Below are positions 43,533 to 53,151 of a stretch of DNA of 64,000 nt, piece after piece. The DNA comes from Dyadobacter sp. 676 (GTDB taxonomy: Bacteria > Bacteroidota > Bacteroidia > Cytophagales > Spirosomataceae), in assembly GCF_040448675.1 (NCBI RefSeq), contig NZ_CP159289.1:6555001-6619000 (forward strand), written 5' to 3'. Both the position numbers and the translations under genes were made by a program. Within the stretch, counting starts at the first letter, position 1. The number at the start of each line of letters is the position of its first letter. The notes below the pieces were generated by a model that was not told the DNA's origin, made no database searches, and saw nothing but the letters and a program-made list of their open reading frames with translations.

Positions 43533-46500
43533 GTGTTTAAAGTATACAGTTCATCGGCAGGCTCGGGGAAAACTTATACCCTCACAAAAGAATACCTCAA
43601 ACTGGCACTTCATTCCAATTCGGAATTGTACTTCAGGCATATTCTGGCCGTGACCTTTACCAATGCGGCTGCCAACGAAATGAAGGACCGCATTCTGCTG
43701 ATGTTGCGGACATTCTCGGCATATAGCGACACGGACCCGCGCCCGCATCCGATGATGCGCGACGTGGTGATCGAAATGTACCCGGATACCGGACATAATG
43801 CCGAACTTTTCGCAGGGGCCTGCCAATTGATCGCCGCACGTGCACAAATGGTTTTCGGGCAGATACTGCACCGCTATTCCGACTTTTCGGTTATGACGAT
43901 CGACAAGTTCACACAGCGGCTGATCAGCAGTTTTACCGACGAACTAGGCATTCCGTTTGTGTTTGAAACACAGCTAGACGCCGATTTGCTCGACGATGCC
44001 GTGGACCGCCTGCTGGCGAGGATCGGGCAGGAGGGCGAGGAGGTGCTGACGGACATTGTCGAGAAATATTACCGCGAGAATGCCGAAGAAGGCAAAAACT
44101 GGGGCGCATTGCCCATGCAGATCCGCGACACGGCGGCGACTTTGCTCAGCGAGCAGAGTTACATGCAGATGAAACGCGTCGAAGACCTGAAAATGGAAGA
44201 CTGGATCGCGGTGCGCAGGCAAATGCGCGACTTTGTACGCGGGCGAGAGGAAATGATGACCAAGGACGCGAAGAATGCATTCGACCTGATCCAATCCACC
44301 TATTTAGGTGAAAAAGACTTCCACCAGAGCGGCAGGGGCATTTACGGCTATTTCCGTGATCGTGCCGAGGGCAAAAAGCTCTGGATGGAGCCTAATTCCT
44401 ACGTTTACAAAACTATCGGCGAAGGCGTCTGGTACGGTGCCAAAACGCCCGCACCCATTCGCGACGAAATAGAGCGCCTCCGCACGGATCTGGAAAACTA
44501 TTTTCACCAGATAGAAAACATACGTTCGGCGGAAACCGAGAAGATTACGCTTTACAACCAGCTCGACAGGCATATTTACAACCTGTCGCTGCTGGGCGAG
44601 ATCCGGAAGGAGTTCGATGCATTGCTGCAACAGAACAACCAGGTCCATATTTCGGATTTCAACCGGAAGATCGTGGATATCGTCGCGCGCGAGCCGGTGC
44701 CGTTCATTTTTGAAAGGTTGGGGGAAAAGTATAACCACATTCTGGTCGACGAGTTCCAGGACACTTCCAAGTTGCAGTTCGCGAACCTGCTGCCGCTGAT
44801 CGAGAATGCGCTGTCGGGCGGGTATTTCAATCTGATCGTGGGCGATGCAAAGCAGTCGATTTACCGGTTTCGGGGCGGGGATATGGATCTGATATTGCAC
44901 CTGGCACAGAATCAGGTAATGCGGCTGGGCAGCATTCTGGGCAATAGCCCTTTTAACGACGAACGGTTGTTTGCATTGGATAACTATTTGCATATCAACC
45001 ATCTCAAAACCAACCGGCGCAGCTTCCGGGAGGTTACCGAATTCAATAACCGCTTTTTCGGCTTCGTAGCGGCTTCGCTGGGTGACGAATACCCGTTGAT
45101 CCGGGAGGTTTACGACGAGCATTTCAGCCAGGAAATACCCGAGGGCGTGCATGAAGGCGGACATGTGGAAATCGAATTCCTTGAAATGAACGAGGAAGGC
45201 GAGGAATCGGAGGAGTCGTCGGCCGACGCGATTACCCGCCGTGCGCTCGAACTCGTAAACGGCCTGCGTGCGGAGGGCTACAACTGGCGCGACATTGCCA
45301 TTCTCTGCCGCAGGAAAAAAGAAGCTACCGCACTCGCAAATGCGATGAAGGAGGCGGGCTTTCCGCTCATTTCCGACGATGCATTGTCGCTGGCGTATTC
45401 GCGTTCGGTGCATTTTGTTGTTTCGTTCATGAAAGTGCTGCACAGCTCCGATCACCGGCTGGCGCGGTACGAGGCGGCCTATTTGTTTCACCAGGTAATA
45501 CGCCGGCAGAACCCCGCGCCGCACGAGTACGAAGAAATCAGGGTGCTTTGCGAAGAGCGTGGGCTGGATAGTTTTCTGGAATATTTCCGGAAATGGGATA
45601 TCGGCCTCACGTCGTTCAAAATGCGGCAGGTTTCGGTTTTTGAGCTAACCGAGTTACTGATGCAGCAATTCGGTCTTTTCGGGAAAAACCTCGAAAGCGA
45701 ATACCTTTTCCGCTTCCTGGATGTGGTGCTGGAATTTGGTAACCGGAAAAGCAATCACCTCGGCGATTTTTTGAACTATTGGGAATCGGCCAGATATAAA
45801 TTCTCGATCACGGTGCCGGAAGGAACCGACGCCATTCGCATTACCACCATTCACAAATCGAAAGGCCTGGAATATCCCGTGGTAATCATTCCCTATGCGC
45901 ATTGGAAGGTCACTCCCAATGCGCGTCTCGATAGGCTTTGGGTGGATCTGGACCCGGTCGGGTACGAAGAGATCAGGCTGCAAGGCAGGCCGGATTATCC
46001 CCATGCCAAACTCCGGAGTTCGATGGTTTCGGTAGTGAAAGAACTCGAAAATACCGTGGTGGGAGCGCAATACCGCGACGAACGGATGCGTACGCTGATC
46101 GAAAACCTGAATTTGCTGTACGTCGCGTTCACCCGGCCGGTGCAGCGCCTGTACGTGCTCGCAAAACGTGAACGTCGTTGGGAGTCGGGGCAGCAGATCA
46201 ACCACTGGCTGCGCGATTACCTGGGCCAGGAAGGCTTTGTACCGGCCTGGGACGAGGCGATTTCAAAGTATGTGATCTCGGAAGCGTCGGGCGCGCCCCG
46301 GCATGCGCACGTAAGCGCCGGTACGAGCCCATTTGTTTTGAAAAACATATTAAGCAACGATCGCACCGAATCGCTGCGCCTCCGCCGCATGGCCGACCGC
46401 ATTTTCGACGTGCAGACCTTCGAGCCGCGTCACGACAGGCTGCAAAAAATGCGGTATTTGCTTACCAGACTGAAAACCGTGTCGGCCCTTCCCGAAGCAT

Positions 46501-46853
46501 TGGAGAAACTGGTCGGTGAAGGTATTTTTACCCGGAAAGAGACCCGGGAGATTGAAAGCCTCACGCGCTCGCTTTTGAAGGAGCCTTCGCTGCAAGTGCT
46601 CTATCAGGACGAAAACCATATCCAGGTTAACAAGGAATTGCTGGTGCCGGGCGGCAAGATGTTGCATATAGACAGGGTCGTTCAGCGGCCCGGCGGAGAG
46701 TATATCTTCATGGCGTTCGTCGGTGGCAACAACGCCGCCGAGCCGCGGAGGCATTTGAAAAAGTTGATGCGTATGTTCGCCGACAGCGGGAAAACATCGC
46801 GGGGAGTGCTGATAACGCTCGAAGAGGAGCTGGTAGAATGGGTTGAGCAATAG
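43533..46853 (+). CDS. UvrD/AddA-like superfamily 1 helicase (degenerate nuclease end)
   Basis: 1106 aa. The start is GTG at 43533, directly before the Walker A motif (VYSSSAGSGKTYTL, K13). SF1A motifs follow: TFTNAAANEMKDRI (Ia), ILVDEFQDTS (II), VGDAKQSIYRFRGGD (III), ITTIHKSKGLEYPVVII (V) and NLLYVAFTRPVQRLYVL (VI). The layout is that of RecB/AddA exonuclease V beta subunits. The C-terminal region has HIDRVVQRPGGEYIFMAFVGG where AddA has the nuclease core with DYKT, so the Lys of a PD-(D/E)XK site appears to be missing. It likely works in recombinational repair with an AddB-like partner encoded elsewhere. Confidence 0.88.
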   Translation: MFKVYSSSAGSGKTYTLTKEYLKLALHSNSELYFRHILAVTFTNAAANEMKDRILLMLRTFSAYSDTDPRPHPMMRDVVIEMYPDTGHNAELFAGACQLIAARAQMVFGQILHRYSDFSVMTIDKFTQRLISSFTDELGIPFVFETQLDADLLDDAVDRLLARIGQEGEEVLTDIVEKYYRENAEEGKNWGALPMQIRDTAATLLSEQSYMQMKRVEDLKMEDWIAVRRQMRDFVRGREEMMTKDAKNAFDLIQSTYLGEKDFHQSGRGIYGYFRDRAEGKKLWMEPNSYVYKTIGEGVWYGAKTPAPIRDEIERLRTDLENYFHQIENIRSAETEKITLYNQLDRHIYNLSLLGEIRKEFDALLQQNNQVHISDFNRKIVDIVAREPVPFIFERLGEKYNHILVDEFQDTSKLQFANLLPLIENALSGGYFNLIVGDAKQSIYRFRGGDMDLILHLAQNQVMRLGSILGNSPFNDERLFALDNYLHINHLKTNRRSFREVTEFNNRFFGFVAASLGDEYPLIREVYDEHFSQEIPEGVHEGGHVEIEFLEMNEEGEESEESSADAITRRALELVNGLRAEGYNWRDIAILCRRKKEATALANAMKEAGFPLISDDALSLAYSRSVHFVVSFMKVLHSSDHRLARYEAAYLFHQVIRRQNPAPHEYEEIRVLCEERGLDSFLEYFRKWDIGLTSFKMRQVSVFELTELLMQQFGLFGKNLESEYLFRFLDVVLEFGNRKSNHLGDFLNYWESARYKFSITVPEGTDAIRITTIHKSKGLEYPVVIIPYAHWKVTPNARLDRLWVDLDPVGYEEIRLQGRPDYPHAKLRSSMVSVVKELENTVVGAQYRDERMRTLIENLNLLYVAFTRPVQRLYVLAKRERRWESGQQINHWLRDYLGQEGFVPAWDEAISKYVISEASGAPRHAHVSAGTSPFVLKNILSNDRTESLRLRRMADRIFDVQTFEPRHDRLQKMRYLLTRLKTVSALPEALEKLVGEGIFTRKETREIESLTRSLLKEPSLQVLYQDENHIQVNKELLVPGGKMLHIDRVVQRPGGEYIFMAFVGGNNAAEPRRHLKKLMRMFADSGKTSRGVLITLEEELVEWVEQ

Positions 46854-47036
46854 GAATATCGGGCCCTTCGAACCCGTTCGACAGGAAGCCTGTATTTGAA
46901 AATAGACCTGCTGCTTTCAACCTTAATACCCCGGGCCGTGTCCCTGGTCAGAAAGCGCAACGATTTGCAGCAATTTTTCGTAATGATTAATTGCGGGATT
47001 TCGTTGTAAAGAGTAATTCTAATTGATAAAAAACAA

Positions 47037-47804
47037 ATGAAAACAATCAGAAACAGTTGGTCATTACTGCTGTTAATAGCCCTCGGCGGTTGCAGTTCTT
47101 CGAAAACGATGCCTTATGAATCGAAATGGAATGCGCCGTTCTCCTATGTGGACGAAATTAAACCGGACCAGCAGGACCAACGGTCGCGACTCAGATACGG
47201 AATCATCAACGACGACCAGTACGTTTACATCACGCTGAAAACGAAGGACCCGAACACTATCCAGAACATTCTCAGCAATGGTCTTAAAATCGCATTCAGT
47301 CCCGCAGGCCAGAAGAAGGAAGGTTACTCGCTTACTTTTCCGGTTGTGATGAAAGAAGACCGTAAAGCATTACGCCGTGTGGAAACCGATTTGCCAAACA
47401 GCCTGGGCCTTGGATTGCTGCTCGATTCCTACAACAAGGAGGCCCTTTGGAAGGACCGTGACGGCCAGCATCTGATCGACCTCGTACGGCCGGATGGCAG
47501 CATCAAGTCGCATATCGCGATGGACCGCGACGGTGAACTGACAGAACAAATCGCGATTCCGTTCGCGCTGATGAACGTTAATGCCCGCGAAACATCCATG
47601 ATGGGAATGAGTATCAAAGTCGACGGACAATCCTCTTCCAACTCCGGTTTCAGCCCGCGCATCGGTATCGGTCTTGGCGGCGGTATCGGAATGGGGGGCG
47701 GTATGGGAGTCGGCATCGGTACCGGTGGCTATAACTCGCGTTATAACGGGAACGACCGCAACGTGGATATTCGGCTGGAAGTACAGCTGGCGAGAGCTAA
47801 CTGA
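47037..47804 (+). CDS. lipoprotein with glycine-rich segment
   Basis: 255 aa, start ATG 47037. A lipobox LGGC follows a short hydrophobic signal (C near residue 19), so the protein is likely lipid-anchored. Residues 25-195 are predicted mainly beta. Near 210-232 about 22 residues are Gly alternating with Ile, Leu, Met and Val. No domain is recognised. It is a single gene with its own intrinsic terminator. Confidence 0.72.
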   Translation: MKTIRNSWSLLLLIALGGCSSSKTMPYESKWNAPFSYVDEIKPDQQDQRSRLRYGIINDDQYVYITLKTKDPNTIQNILSNGLKIAFSPAGQKKEGYSLTFPVVMKEDRKALRRVETDLPNSLGLGLLLDSYNKEALWKDRDGQHLIDLVRPDGSIKSHIAMDRDGELTEQIAIPFALMNVNARETSMMGMSIKVDGQSSSNSGFSPRIGIGLGGGIGMGGGMGVGIGTGGYNSRYNGNDRNVDIRLEVQLARAN

Positions 47805-47827
47805 GCCGGCCTTTTCCGGAAATCGAC

Positions 47828-47860
47828 AGCCCGTTGCAATAATGCAGCGGGCTTTTTTTA
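47828..47860 (+). terminator. intrinsic terminator
   Basis: AGCCCGTTGCA (47828-47838) and TGCAGCGGGCT (47843-47853) pair with one G-U, loop of 4, followed by TTTTTTT. Confidence 0.9.
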
Positions 47861-48085
47861 ATGCATTGTAAATTAACAAATTGATCACTGTTAAATATTT
47901 TAACAATCAAATCGGATGTATTTTCGGTGTTATGAACGGTTTTGGGAACGTTATTTTTAGGCTTGAATGCAAGCCGCCTTCGATTGTGAACAGAAACAAC
48001 ATTAAGCGATTCCATCATTTTATCCGGTTCAGAAAGAACTTCACCCGTTACAGCTTCCAAAAAAGCGAGAAGTTACGAGATTGTC

Positions 48086-49834
48086 TTGTTCTGGCTCAAA
48101 AGCGTGCTGAACCGCAATCAGTTCCTGATCCTTTCCGGGGTCCTGGTCGGTATCACCTGCGGGCTTGCGGGGGTGGTGCTGAAATCGTTGGTACATTACA
48201 TTCATTACATCATCACGTACAAGGTGCATTTCGAACGACAGGTGCTTTTTTACCTGCTTTTCCCCTTTTTGGGTATCGTACTGACCACGCTTGTCGTGCT
48301 GTTTGTTTTCAAGGGCCAGGACAGGAAGGGCATTGCGGCGATTTTGTATGAGATCGCTCAAAATTCCAGTGTCGTTTCCTCTGTCAAAATGTATTCGCAG
48401 ATTGTCCAGAGCGCCATTACCGTGGGGCTGGGCGGTTCGGCGGGGCTGGAAAGCCCGATTGCCGTAACCGGCGCGGCAATCGGCTCCAATTTCGCTCAGA
48501 CCTACAAGCTCGATTACCGTGAAAGGACGTTGCTGCTCGCCGCGGGAGCTACGGCCGGTATTGCCTCGGCATTCAATGCACCGATCGCCGGCATGATGTT
48601 CGCTTTCGAAATCCTGCTCACGGGCGTGGTATTTTCGGATTTTCTTCCGCTGGTAGTGGCGGCGGTGTGCGGTAGCCTCACATCCAAGGTATTGCTGAAA
48701 GAATCGGTGCTGTTCCATTTCAGCAGCCGTACCGCTTTCGATTACCACAACATTCCTTTTTACCTGGTGCTGGGCATTCTATGCGGGCTTTATGGCCGCT
48801 ATTATGTGCTGATCGCGAAGTACGTCGATCATTGGTTTCATGATCTTAAATTCGGGCGCCTGCAAAAAGCGGCAATAGGCGGAGCTATCCTTTCGGTGCT
48901 TTGCGTACTGTATCCGCCGCTTTTCGGCGAGGGTTACGACACTATCAAGGCCATTACAAACGGGCAGATCCAGGAGGTTATAGCCAATAGCTTTTTCCGC
49001 TTCATCGGCTATCACGAATGGGTGGTGATCGTGTTCGTGGTTGTGATTTGCCTTCTCAAAGCATTCTCTGCGTCGATTACGATTTTCAGTGGTGGAAACG
49101 GCGGAAACTTCGCGCCCTCGCTCTTCGCGGGCGGGCTCGTAGGCTATGCGTTCGCGCTCGTATGCGAGAAGCTGGGCATCTCCAATGTGCCCGAAAGCAA
49201 CCTGGTGATCGTCGGTATGGCGGGGGTAATGAGCGGCGTGCTTTACGCGCCGCTGACGGCCATTTTCCTGATTGCCGAATCGACTTACGGTTACGATCTG
49301 TTCATTCCGCTGATGATGGTTTCGGTCATTTCTTTCTCCATAGCGAAATGGTTCTCGTCGGTTTCGCCTGATCTGGAAAACCTTGCAAAACAAGGCAAGA
49401 TTTTTACCCGCGAGCACGACCGCAATCTGCTGTCGCTGCTCCACATTCCGGACCTGATCGACAAGGACGTCCAGGTGGTCGGTGCGGGCGCGTCGAGGGA
49501 GGAGCTGGCCGAGCTTGTACGCACCGGGAAGCGCAATATGATAGCTGTGCTTGAAGAAGGGAATAAATTTGCCGGCATCATTTCCATGGACGATATCCGT
49601 CCGCTGCTTTTCACGCCCGACGGCTACGATGCCCTGAGCATTTCCAACCTGGCCAGGCCGGCCGCCGTTATGATCAACGAGTTCGATAACGTACTTACGA
49701 TTGTCAAAAAATTCGACGAGACGGGCGCATGGAACCTTCCTGTCGTGAAGGTCGATGGCGAGTTTGTCGGCTTCATATCGAAATCCGCCGTTTTGAACAG
49801 CTATCGCCAATTGCTCCGCTCGCATTCGGGGTAG
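48086..49834 (+). CDS. CLC-type chloride transporter/channel with CBS domains
   Basis: 582 aa from TTG 48086. The CLC core has GGSAGLESPIAVTGAAIGS, where E122 sits at the gating-glutamate position of GREGP, and GGNGGNFAPSLFAGG for the selectivity filter region. The C-terminal part has two CBS domains (about 450-570). The frame is open upstream without an ATG to 47990, with residues SKKARSYEIV just before the TTG that look like a genuine N-terminus; the true start may be further upstream and hidden by a one-base error (perhaps at the A-run 47994-47996). It moves Cl-/H+ across the inner membrane; the CBS domains may sense nucleotides. Confidence 0.9.
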   Translation: MFWLKSVLNRNQFLILSGVLVGITCGLAGVVLKSLVHYIHYIITYKVHFERQVLFYLLFPFLGIVLTTLVVLFVFKGQDRKGIAAILYEIAQNSSVVSSVKMYSQIVQSAITVGLGGSAGLESPIAVTGAAIGSNFAQTYKLDYRERTLLLAAGATAGIASAFNAPIAGMMFAFEILLTGVVFSDFLPLVVAAVCGSLTSKVLLKESVLFHFSSRTAFDYHNIPFYLVLGILCGLYGRYYVLIAKYVDHWFHDLKFGRLQKAAIGGAILSVLCVLYPPLFGEGYDTIKAITNGQIQEVIANSFFRFIGYHEWVVIVFVVVICLLKAFSASITIFSGGNGGNFAPSLFAGGLVGYAFALVCEKLGISNVPESNLVIVGMAGVMSGVLYAPLTAIFLIAESTYGYDLFIPLMMVSVISFSIAKWFSSVSPDLENLAKQGKIFTREHDRNLLSLLHIPDLIDKDVQVVGAGASREELAELVRTGKRNMIAVLEEGNKFAGIISMDDIRPLLFTPDGYDALSISNLARPAAVMINEFDNVLTIVKKFDETGAWNLPVVKVDGEFVGFISKSAVLNSYRQLLRSHSG

Positions 49835-50002
49835 CGCAAGGTTATCGCGGTTGTATCTCGTTTCAATGCTACGTCGCCATGTGGCGCGAAAGATACGCAG
49901 ATGGTTGAGCATCTATCGGATATCCAGGTGTTTATCATCCCTGATTTATCTTGTTAATTACATTTTATCAATTTTTTGTTTTTCAGTTGATTAAGTTCAT
50001 TA

Positions 50003-50034
50003 TATATTTGCAAAATACTTGAATGGTCAAGTAT
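50003..50034 (+). promoter_or_regulatory. MarR promoter: -7 box and operator palindrome
   Basis: TATATTTG (50003-50010) fits TAnnTTTG. Immediately downstream, ATACTTGA (50015-50022) and TCAAGTAT (50027-50034) are perfect 8-bp arms with a 4-nt spacer, a typical size for a MarR dimer site. The palindrome overlaps an ATG at 50023, so the real start codon is the later ATG at 50068. Confidence 0.75.
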
Positions 50035-50067
50035 ATATCAACTATAATTCAAATATATTACAAGTTT

Positions 50068-50502
50068 ATGTCAACCATTTCTCAGGAACTGAAACTGTTT
50101 TTAAACCTGACAATCATCCAGACAATGATGGCGAAACGCTTTGACGCGAAGCTCGGGAGCCACGGCATTAGCCTGAATGAATTCATGATTTTACACCACC
50201 TGGCGAATGCGCAGGACGAGAAATTGCGGCGTACCGATCTGGCGGAAAAAGTGGGGCTTACGGCCTCCGGGATTACCCGTATGCTGTCGCCTCTCGAAAA
50301 GCTGGGCTACGTAAAAAGAGAAGCGAATAGCCGCGACGCGCGGGTATCGTACGTGAAACTGGCCAATGCGGGCAAGAAGATTTACCTTGAAGCGACGGCC
50401 ACCGCCGAAGCAGCCACCGCGCAGATTATGGCTTCGGTGAAAACCAAAAAGATCGAAGATCTGCAAAAAATGCTCGTTGAACTGGGCGCGACGATCGAAT
50501 AG
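50068..50502 (+). CDS. MarR-family transcriptional regulator
   Basis: 144 aa from ATG 50068 (MSTISQELKLFLNLTI). The winged-helix pattern is clear: LNEFMILHHLANAQDEKLRRTDLAEKVGLTASGITRMLSPLEKLGYVKREANSRDARVSYVKL, with the DAR/D wing region. It probably represses itself through the palindrome in its promoter. No transporter or enzyme gene follows in the same direction, so its target is not evident. Confidence 0.9.
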   Translation: MSTISQELKLFLNLTIIQTMMAKRFDAKLGSHGISLNEFMILHHLANAQDEKLRRTDLAEKVGLTASGITRMLSPLEKLGYVKREANSRDARVSYVKLANAGKKIYLEATATAEAATAQIMASVKTKKIEDLQKMLVELGATIE

Positions 50503-50541
50503 CGGGAATATGCTATGGATATTCGTATATCCACATAAAAA

Positions 50542-50572
50542 ACGCCTCTGACAGACGATCTGCCAGAGGCGT
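50542..50572. terminator. bidirectional terminator hairpin
   Basis: ACGCCTCTG (50542-50550) and CAGAGGCGT (50564-50572) pair perfectly. An A-run precedes it, so minus-strand transcription of the DUF4097 gene meets a T-run after the stem; MarR transcripts from the other side pass through it too. Confidence 0.8.
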
Positions 50573-50592
50573 AAGGTTAGGTCCGGGAAGTG

Positions 50593-51423
50593 TTATTTCG
50601 CCTTCCTGACGTAAATATTTCCGTTCATATTCTTCATCATGATCTCACTGCCGCCGCCGTTGACTTTGCCTTTCACCCAGTCGTCGATGCTGACTTTGTA
50701 CATGCCGTCTTTGGCTGTCCGCGTAGCTTGCGGTACCGATTTGTCGATATCCACGTCGAAATCGCTGTAAATGTCGCCCTGGTCGGATTTCAGTTTGAGA
50801 TCGAACTTGGCAGTCGGCGGAAGCGTTACGTCCACGTTTCCGTTAAGGGTCGAGAAAGCCATCGGCGATTTGGGATCAATGGTTTTGAAGTTCGCTTTCA
50901 GCAGGCCGTTCACTGTATTTGCAACCGCAGAACCCGAAATGTTCGTCAGTCTGATGTCGCCGTTGACGTTTGTTATTTCCAGCACACCGTCCACGTTTTC
51001 CACCCAAACGTCGCCTTCGTTGATCGTCCCGACATTCAGCGAGAACTTCGCGGGCACTTTGATGTTCAATTCCATGTGCGAATTGAAAAGTTTCGAGCTC
51101 ACATTTACCACATTGTTTTCCTCGGTGGCCGAAATATCCAGTCCGCCGTTTTTGGAAATGCGCCGCATACCTTCGGCGTTTTCCCTGGGTTTTTCGGGTT
51201 TATCGGACTGTTTGGTGCTGGCGTCTATCACCACCTGGTTGCCGCTGTACCCTGTCACGCGGATGGAGCCGCGGATGAGATGCACTTTCAGCGTGCCCGG
51301 CTTGGCAGGGTCGCTGAGCGGGATAGTGAGTTGTTCCTTCAAGTCGCCCTGTGCAAGCAGCGGTGCCGAAAATGTCGTGAATACTGCGAACGCTGCGAGG
51401 GCTATGATGCGCGGGGTTTTCAT
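50593..51423 (-). CDS. DUF4097-family protein
   Basis: 276 aa from ATG 51423 (an upstream frame to 51546 overlaps the preceding gene). A signal peptide ends near LLA-QG. The mature part is a series of short beta-strand repeats (..DGVLEITNVNGDIRLTNISGSAVANTVNGLL.., ..AFSTLNGNVDVTLPP..), typical of the DUF4097 beta-helix family found in cell-surface and anti-sigma-linked proteins. It follows its paralogue after 4 bp. Probably part of the ECF sigma regulon. Confidence 0.82.
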   Translation of the reverse strand: MKTPRIIALAAFAVFTTFSAPLLAQGDLKEQLTIPLSDPAKPGTLKVHLIRGSIRVTGYSGNQVVIDASTKQSDKPEKPRENAEGMRRISKNGGLDISATEENNVVNVSSKLFNSHMELNIKVPAKFSLNVGTINEGDVWVENVDGVLEITNVNGDIRLTNISGSAVANTVNGLLKANFKTIDPKSPMAFSTLNGNVDVTLPPTAKFDLKLKSDQGDIYSDFDVDIDKSVPQATRTAKDGMYKVSIDDWVKGKVNGGGSEIMMKNMNGNIYVRKAK

Positions 51424-51427
51424 TTTG

Positions 51428-52291
51428 CTATGATTGTTTTTTGAGATAGATATTGCCATTGAAAGTTTCGAACTTGTAGGTGGGCCCGCCGCTGCCGACC
51501 CGTATGAATGTTTCCGTATTAAGCTTGTAAACAGTTTTGTTTTCATGATTTTCCGCGTTTTTAACGACCCTCACCGGAAGGTTTTCGACATTGGGGAAGT
51601 CGGTATAAAAGTCGCCGTTGAATGTTTTGAACCGGCAGTCAACGGACAGCGCGGCCGGGTAGGTGATTTTAATATCGCCGTTGAGCGTTTTAAAATCTGA
51701 TTCCCCCGGTGGCACGGCTAAGTAATTGGCTTCGACATTGCCGTTGATCGTACGCATATGAGCCGGCCCCCTGGCGTTCACGACACTGATCGCCCCGTTC
51801 ACATTGTTTATACCCAGCGAGCCTGTGACGTCGTTCACGTTGATATCTCCGCCGTTGACAGTCGAAACGTGCAGGTTGAGCGCGTAGGGGACTTTTACTG
51901 TGAAATTCAGCTCGAAATTATACTGGACCCGGGGACCATCCCAGTTGCGCCGGTCGCGGTTAGGGCGCGAATCGAACGGATGGGAAATGTAGGCGATAAT
52001 GCTGTCGGCGCCCTGTTCGATTTCCAGTTTGAATTCCTGTTTGCCCTGGTCGAGCACATCCTGTGTCTTTGCGGTGATCTTCTTATCGATTTCCAGCACG
52101 ACTTTGTCACCGTTGTAGCCCTCGACATTGATGAATCCGTTGATGTTATAAATCGCGAGCACATTCTTCGATGCCTGGCCGGCGACGGTAAATTCCTTGC
52201 TGACATGCTCCTTGTGTTCGAGCTTTTGCGCCGGAGCCTGGGTACAGCAGAGCACTGCTCCCGCCAGCAGGGGGATTGCAAGATATTTCAT
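51428..52291 (-). CDS. DUF4097-family protein
   Basis: 287 aa, start ATG 52291, signal peptide ending near TQAPA-QK. The mature part has the same beta-strand repeats (..ALNLHVSTVNGGDINVNDVTGSLGINNVNG.., ..DFKTLNGDIKITYP.., ..FKTFNGDFYTDFP..) as the downstream paralogue. It lies 20 bp after the anti-sigma factor gene. Domain name is my recollection of the family; function unknown, likely envelope-associated. Confidence 0.82.
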   Translation of the reverse strand: MKYLAIPLLAGAVLCCTQAPAQKLEHKEHVSKEFTVAGQASKNVLAIYNINGFINVEGYNGDKVVLEIDKKITAKTQDVLDQGKQEFKLEIEQGADSIIAYISHPFDSRPNRDRRNWDGPRVQYNFELNFTVKVPYALNLHVSTVNGGDINVNDVTGSLGINNVNGAISVVNARGPAHMRTINGNVEANYLAVPPGESDFKTLNGDIKITYPAALSVDCRFKTFNGDFYTDFPNVENLPVRVVKNAENHENKTVYKLNTETFIRVGSGGPTYKFETFNGNIYLKKQS

Positions 52292-52311
52292 GGCTAATAG
52301 TTGATTTAGGT

Positions 52312-53151
52312 TTATGAAAGGTCTTTGATTGTCTGTTCGATTTTGACTTTCACGAGGTCGTTCAGGTCTTCTTTTTGCAGCAGCGTTTTCAGCGCCTTAA
52401 CCGAGCGTTTTTCCTGCAATTTCACCATTACGTCGGCCAGCGCCACCTGTACCATAGGCGAGTCCTGCAAAGCGAGCGATTTCACCAATCCCTCGCGCAC
52501 GGATGCATCGTCCGCATACTGCGTGAGCGCCTCGAGTGTTACCAGCCGCACATTCACGTTGGGGTCGTTGTTCAGCGTGGTAAACAGCGCCGCCAGAATG
52601 CGGTCGTCGGCATGCTTGATCTCGCTTGTATAGCTCACCGCCCGGAGCCGCTCGGTGGCCGAAGGGTTTTCGAGAAGCGAGAGCATCATCGTGCTTTTCA
52701 TGTCCCGGACCTGCGCCGCCAGCGTTTCGATCCGCTGCCGGTACGCATTCGCGTCGACCCTGCTACGGCTGGTACGGTTGCCGATTACCCAGCCGAGGCC
52801 TACCAGGAGCAGGCTGAACGCCACTTGCACCGTCCATTGTGGCAATACAAACTCCCGGATGCTATCCATCATGCTTTGGAACGAAAACCTTGCCGCCGTC
52901 TTTTCGGCTTCTTTGAACTCGTCGAGCATGGCGTAGAAGTTGGCGCGCATGGCCTCCGTTGGTTCCGGGACCCTGATTTTCGCCATACTGTCCCAGATCT
53001 GCCTGTCGGCAGCAAACACTTCCTCGCAGCTTGGGCACCCGGCCAGGTGGCGGTTGACCTCCATTTGCTCATTCCTTTCGAGGCTGTTGTTCAGCCACTC
53101 GGTCAGTTTGCCTTTGGTATATTCGCAGCTCATTTGCTTATCTTCTTTCAT
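52312..53151 (-). CDS. anti-sigma factor with zinc-finger and HEAT-like repeats
   Basis: 279 aa, start ATG 53151 (ATG 53133 also possible), overlapping the sigma gene by 14 bp. The N-terminal HxxxCxxC of RHLAGCPSC is the zinc-binding anti-sigma motif. A single transmembrane helix (WTVQVAFSLLLVGLGWVIG) is followed by a C-terminal region of helical repeats of the HEAT kind (..NNDPNVNVRLVTLEALTQYADDASV.., ..LQDSPMVQVALADVMVKLQEKRSVKALKTLLQ..) on the periplasmic side. It holds the sigma factor inactive until a signal arrives. Confidence 0.85.
   Translation of the reverse strand: MKEDKQMSCEYTKGKLTEWLNNSLERNEQMEVNRHLAGCPSCEEVFAADRQIWDSMAKIRVPEPTEAMRANFYAMLDEFKEAEKTAARFSFQSMMDSIREFVLPQWTVQVAFSLLLVGLGWVIGNRTSRSRVDANAYRQRIETLAAQVRDMKSTMMLSLLENPSATERLRAVSYTSEIKHADDRILAALFTTLNNDPNVNVRLVTLEALTQYADDASVREGLVKSLALQDSPMVQVALADVMVKLQEKRSVKALKTLLQKEDLNDLVKVKIEQTIKDLS

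Noticed and set aside
44304..45524. Long minus-strand frame inside the helicase gene
   Set aside because: The helicase motifs run through it on the plus strand.
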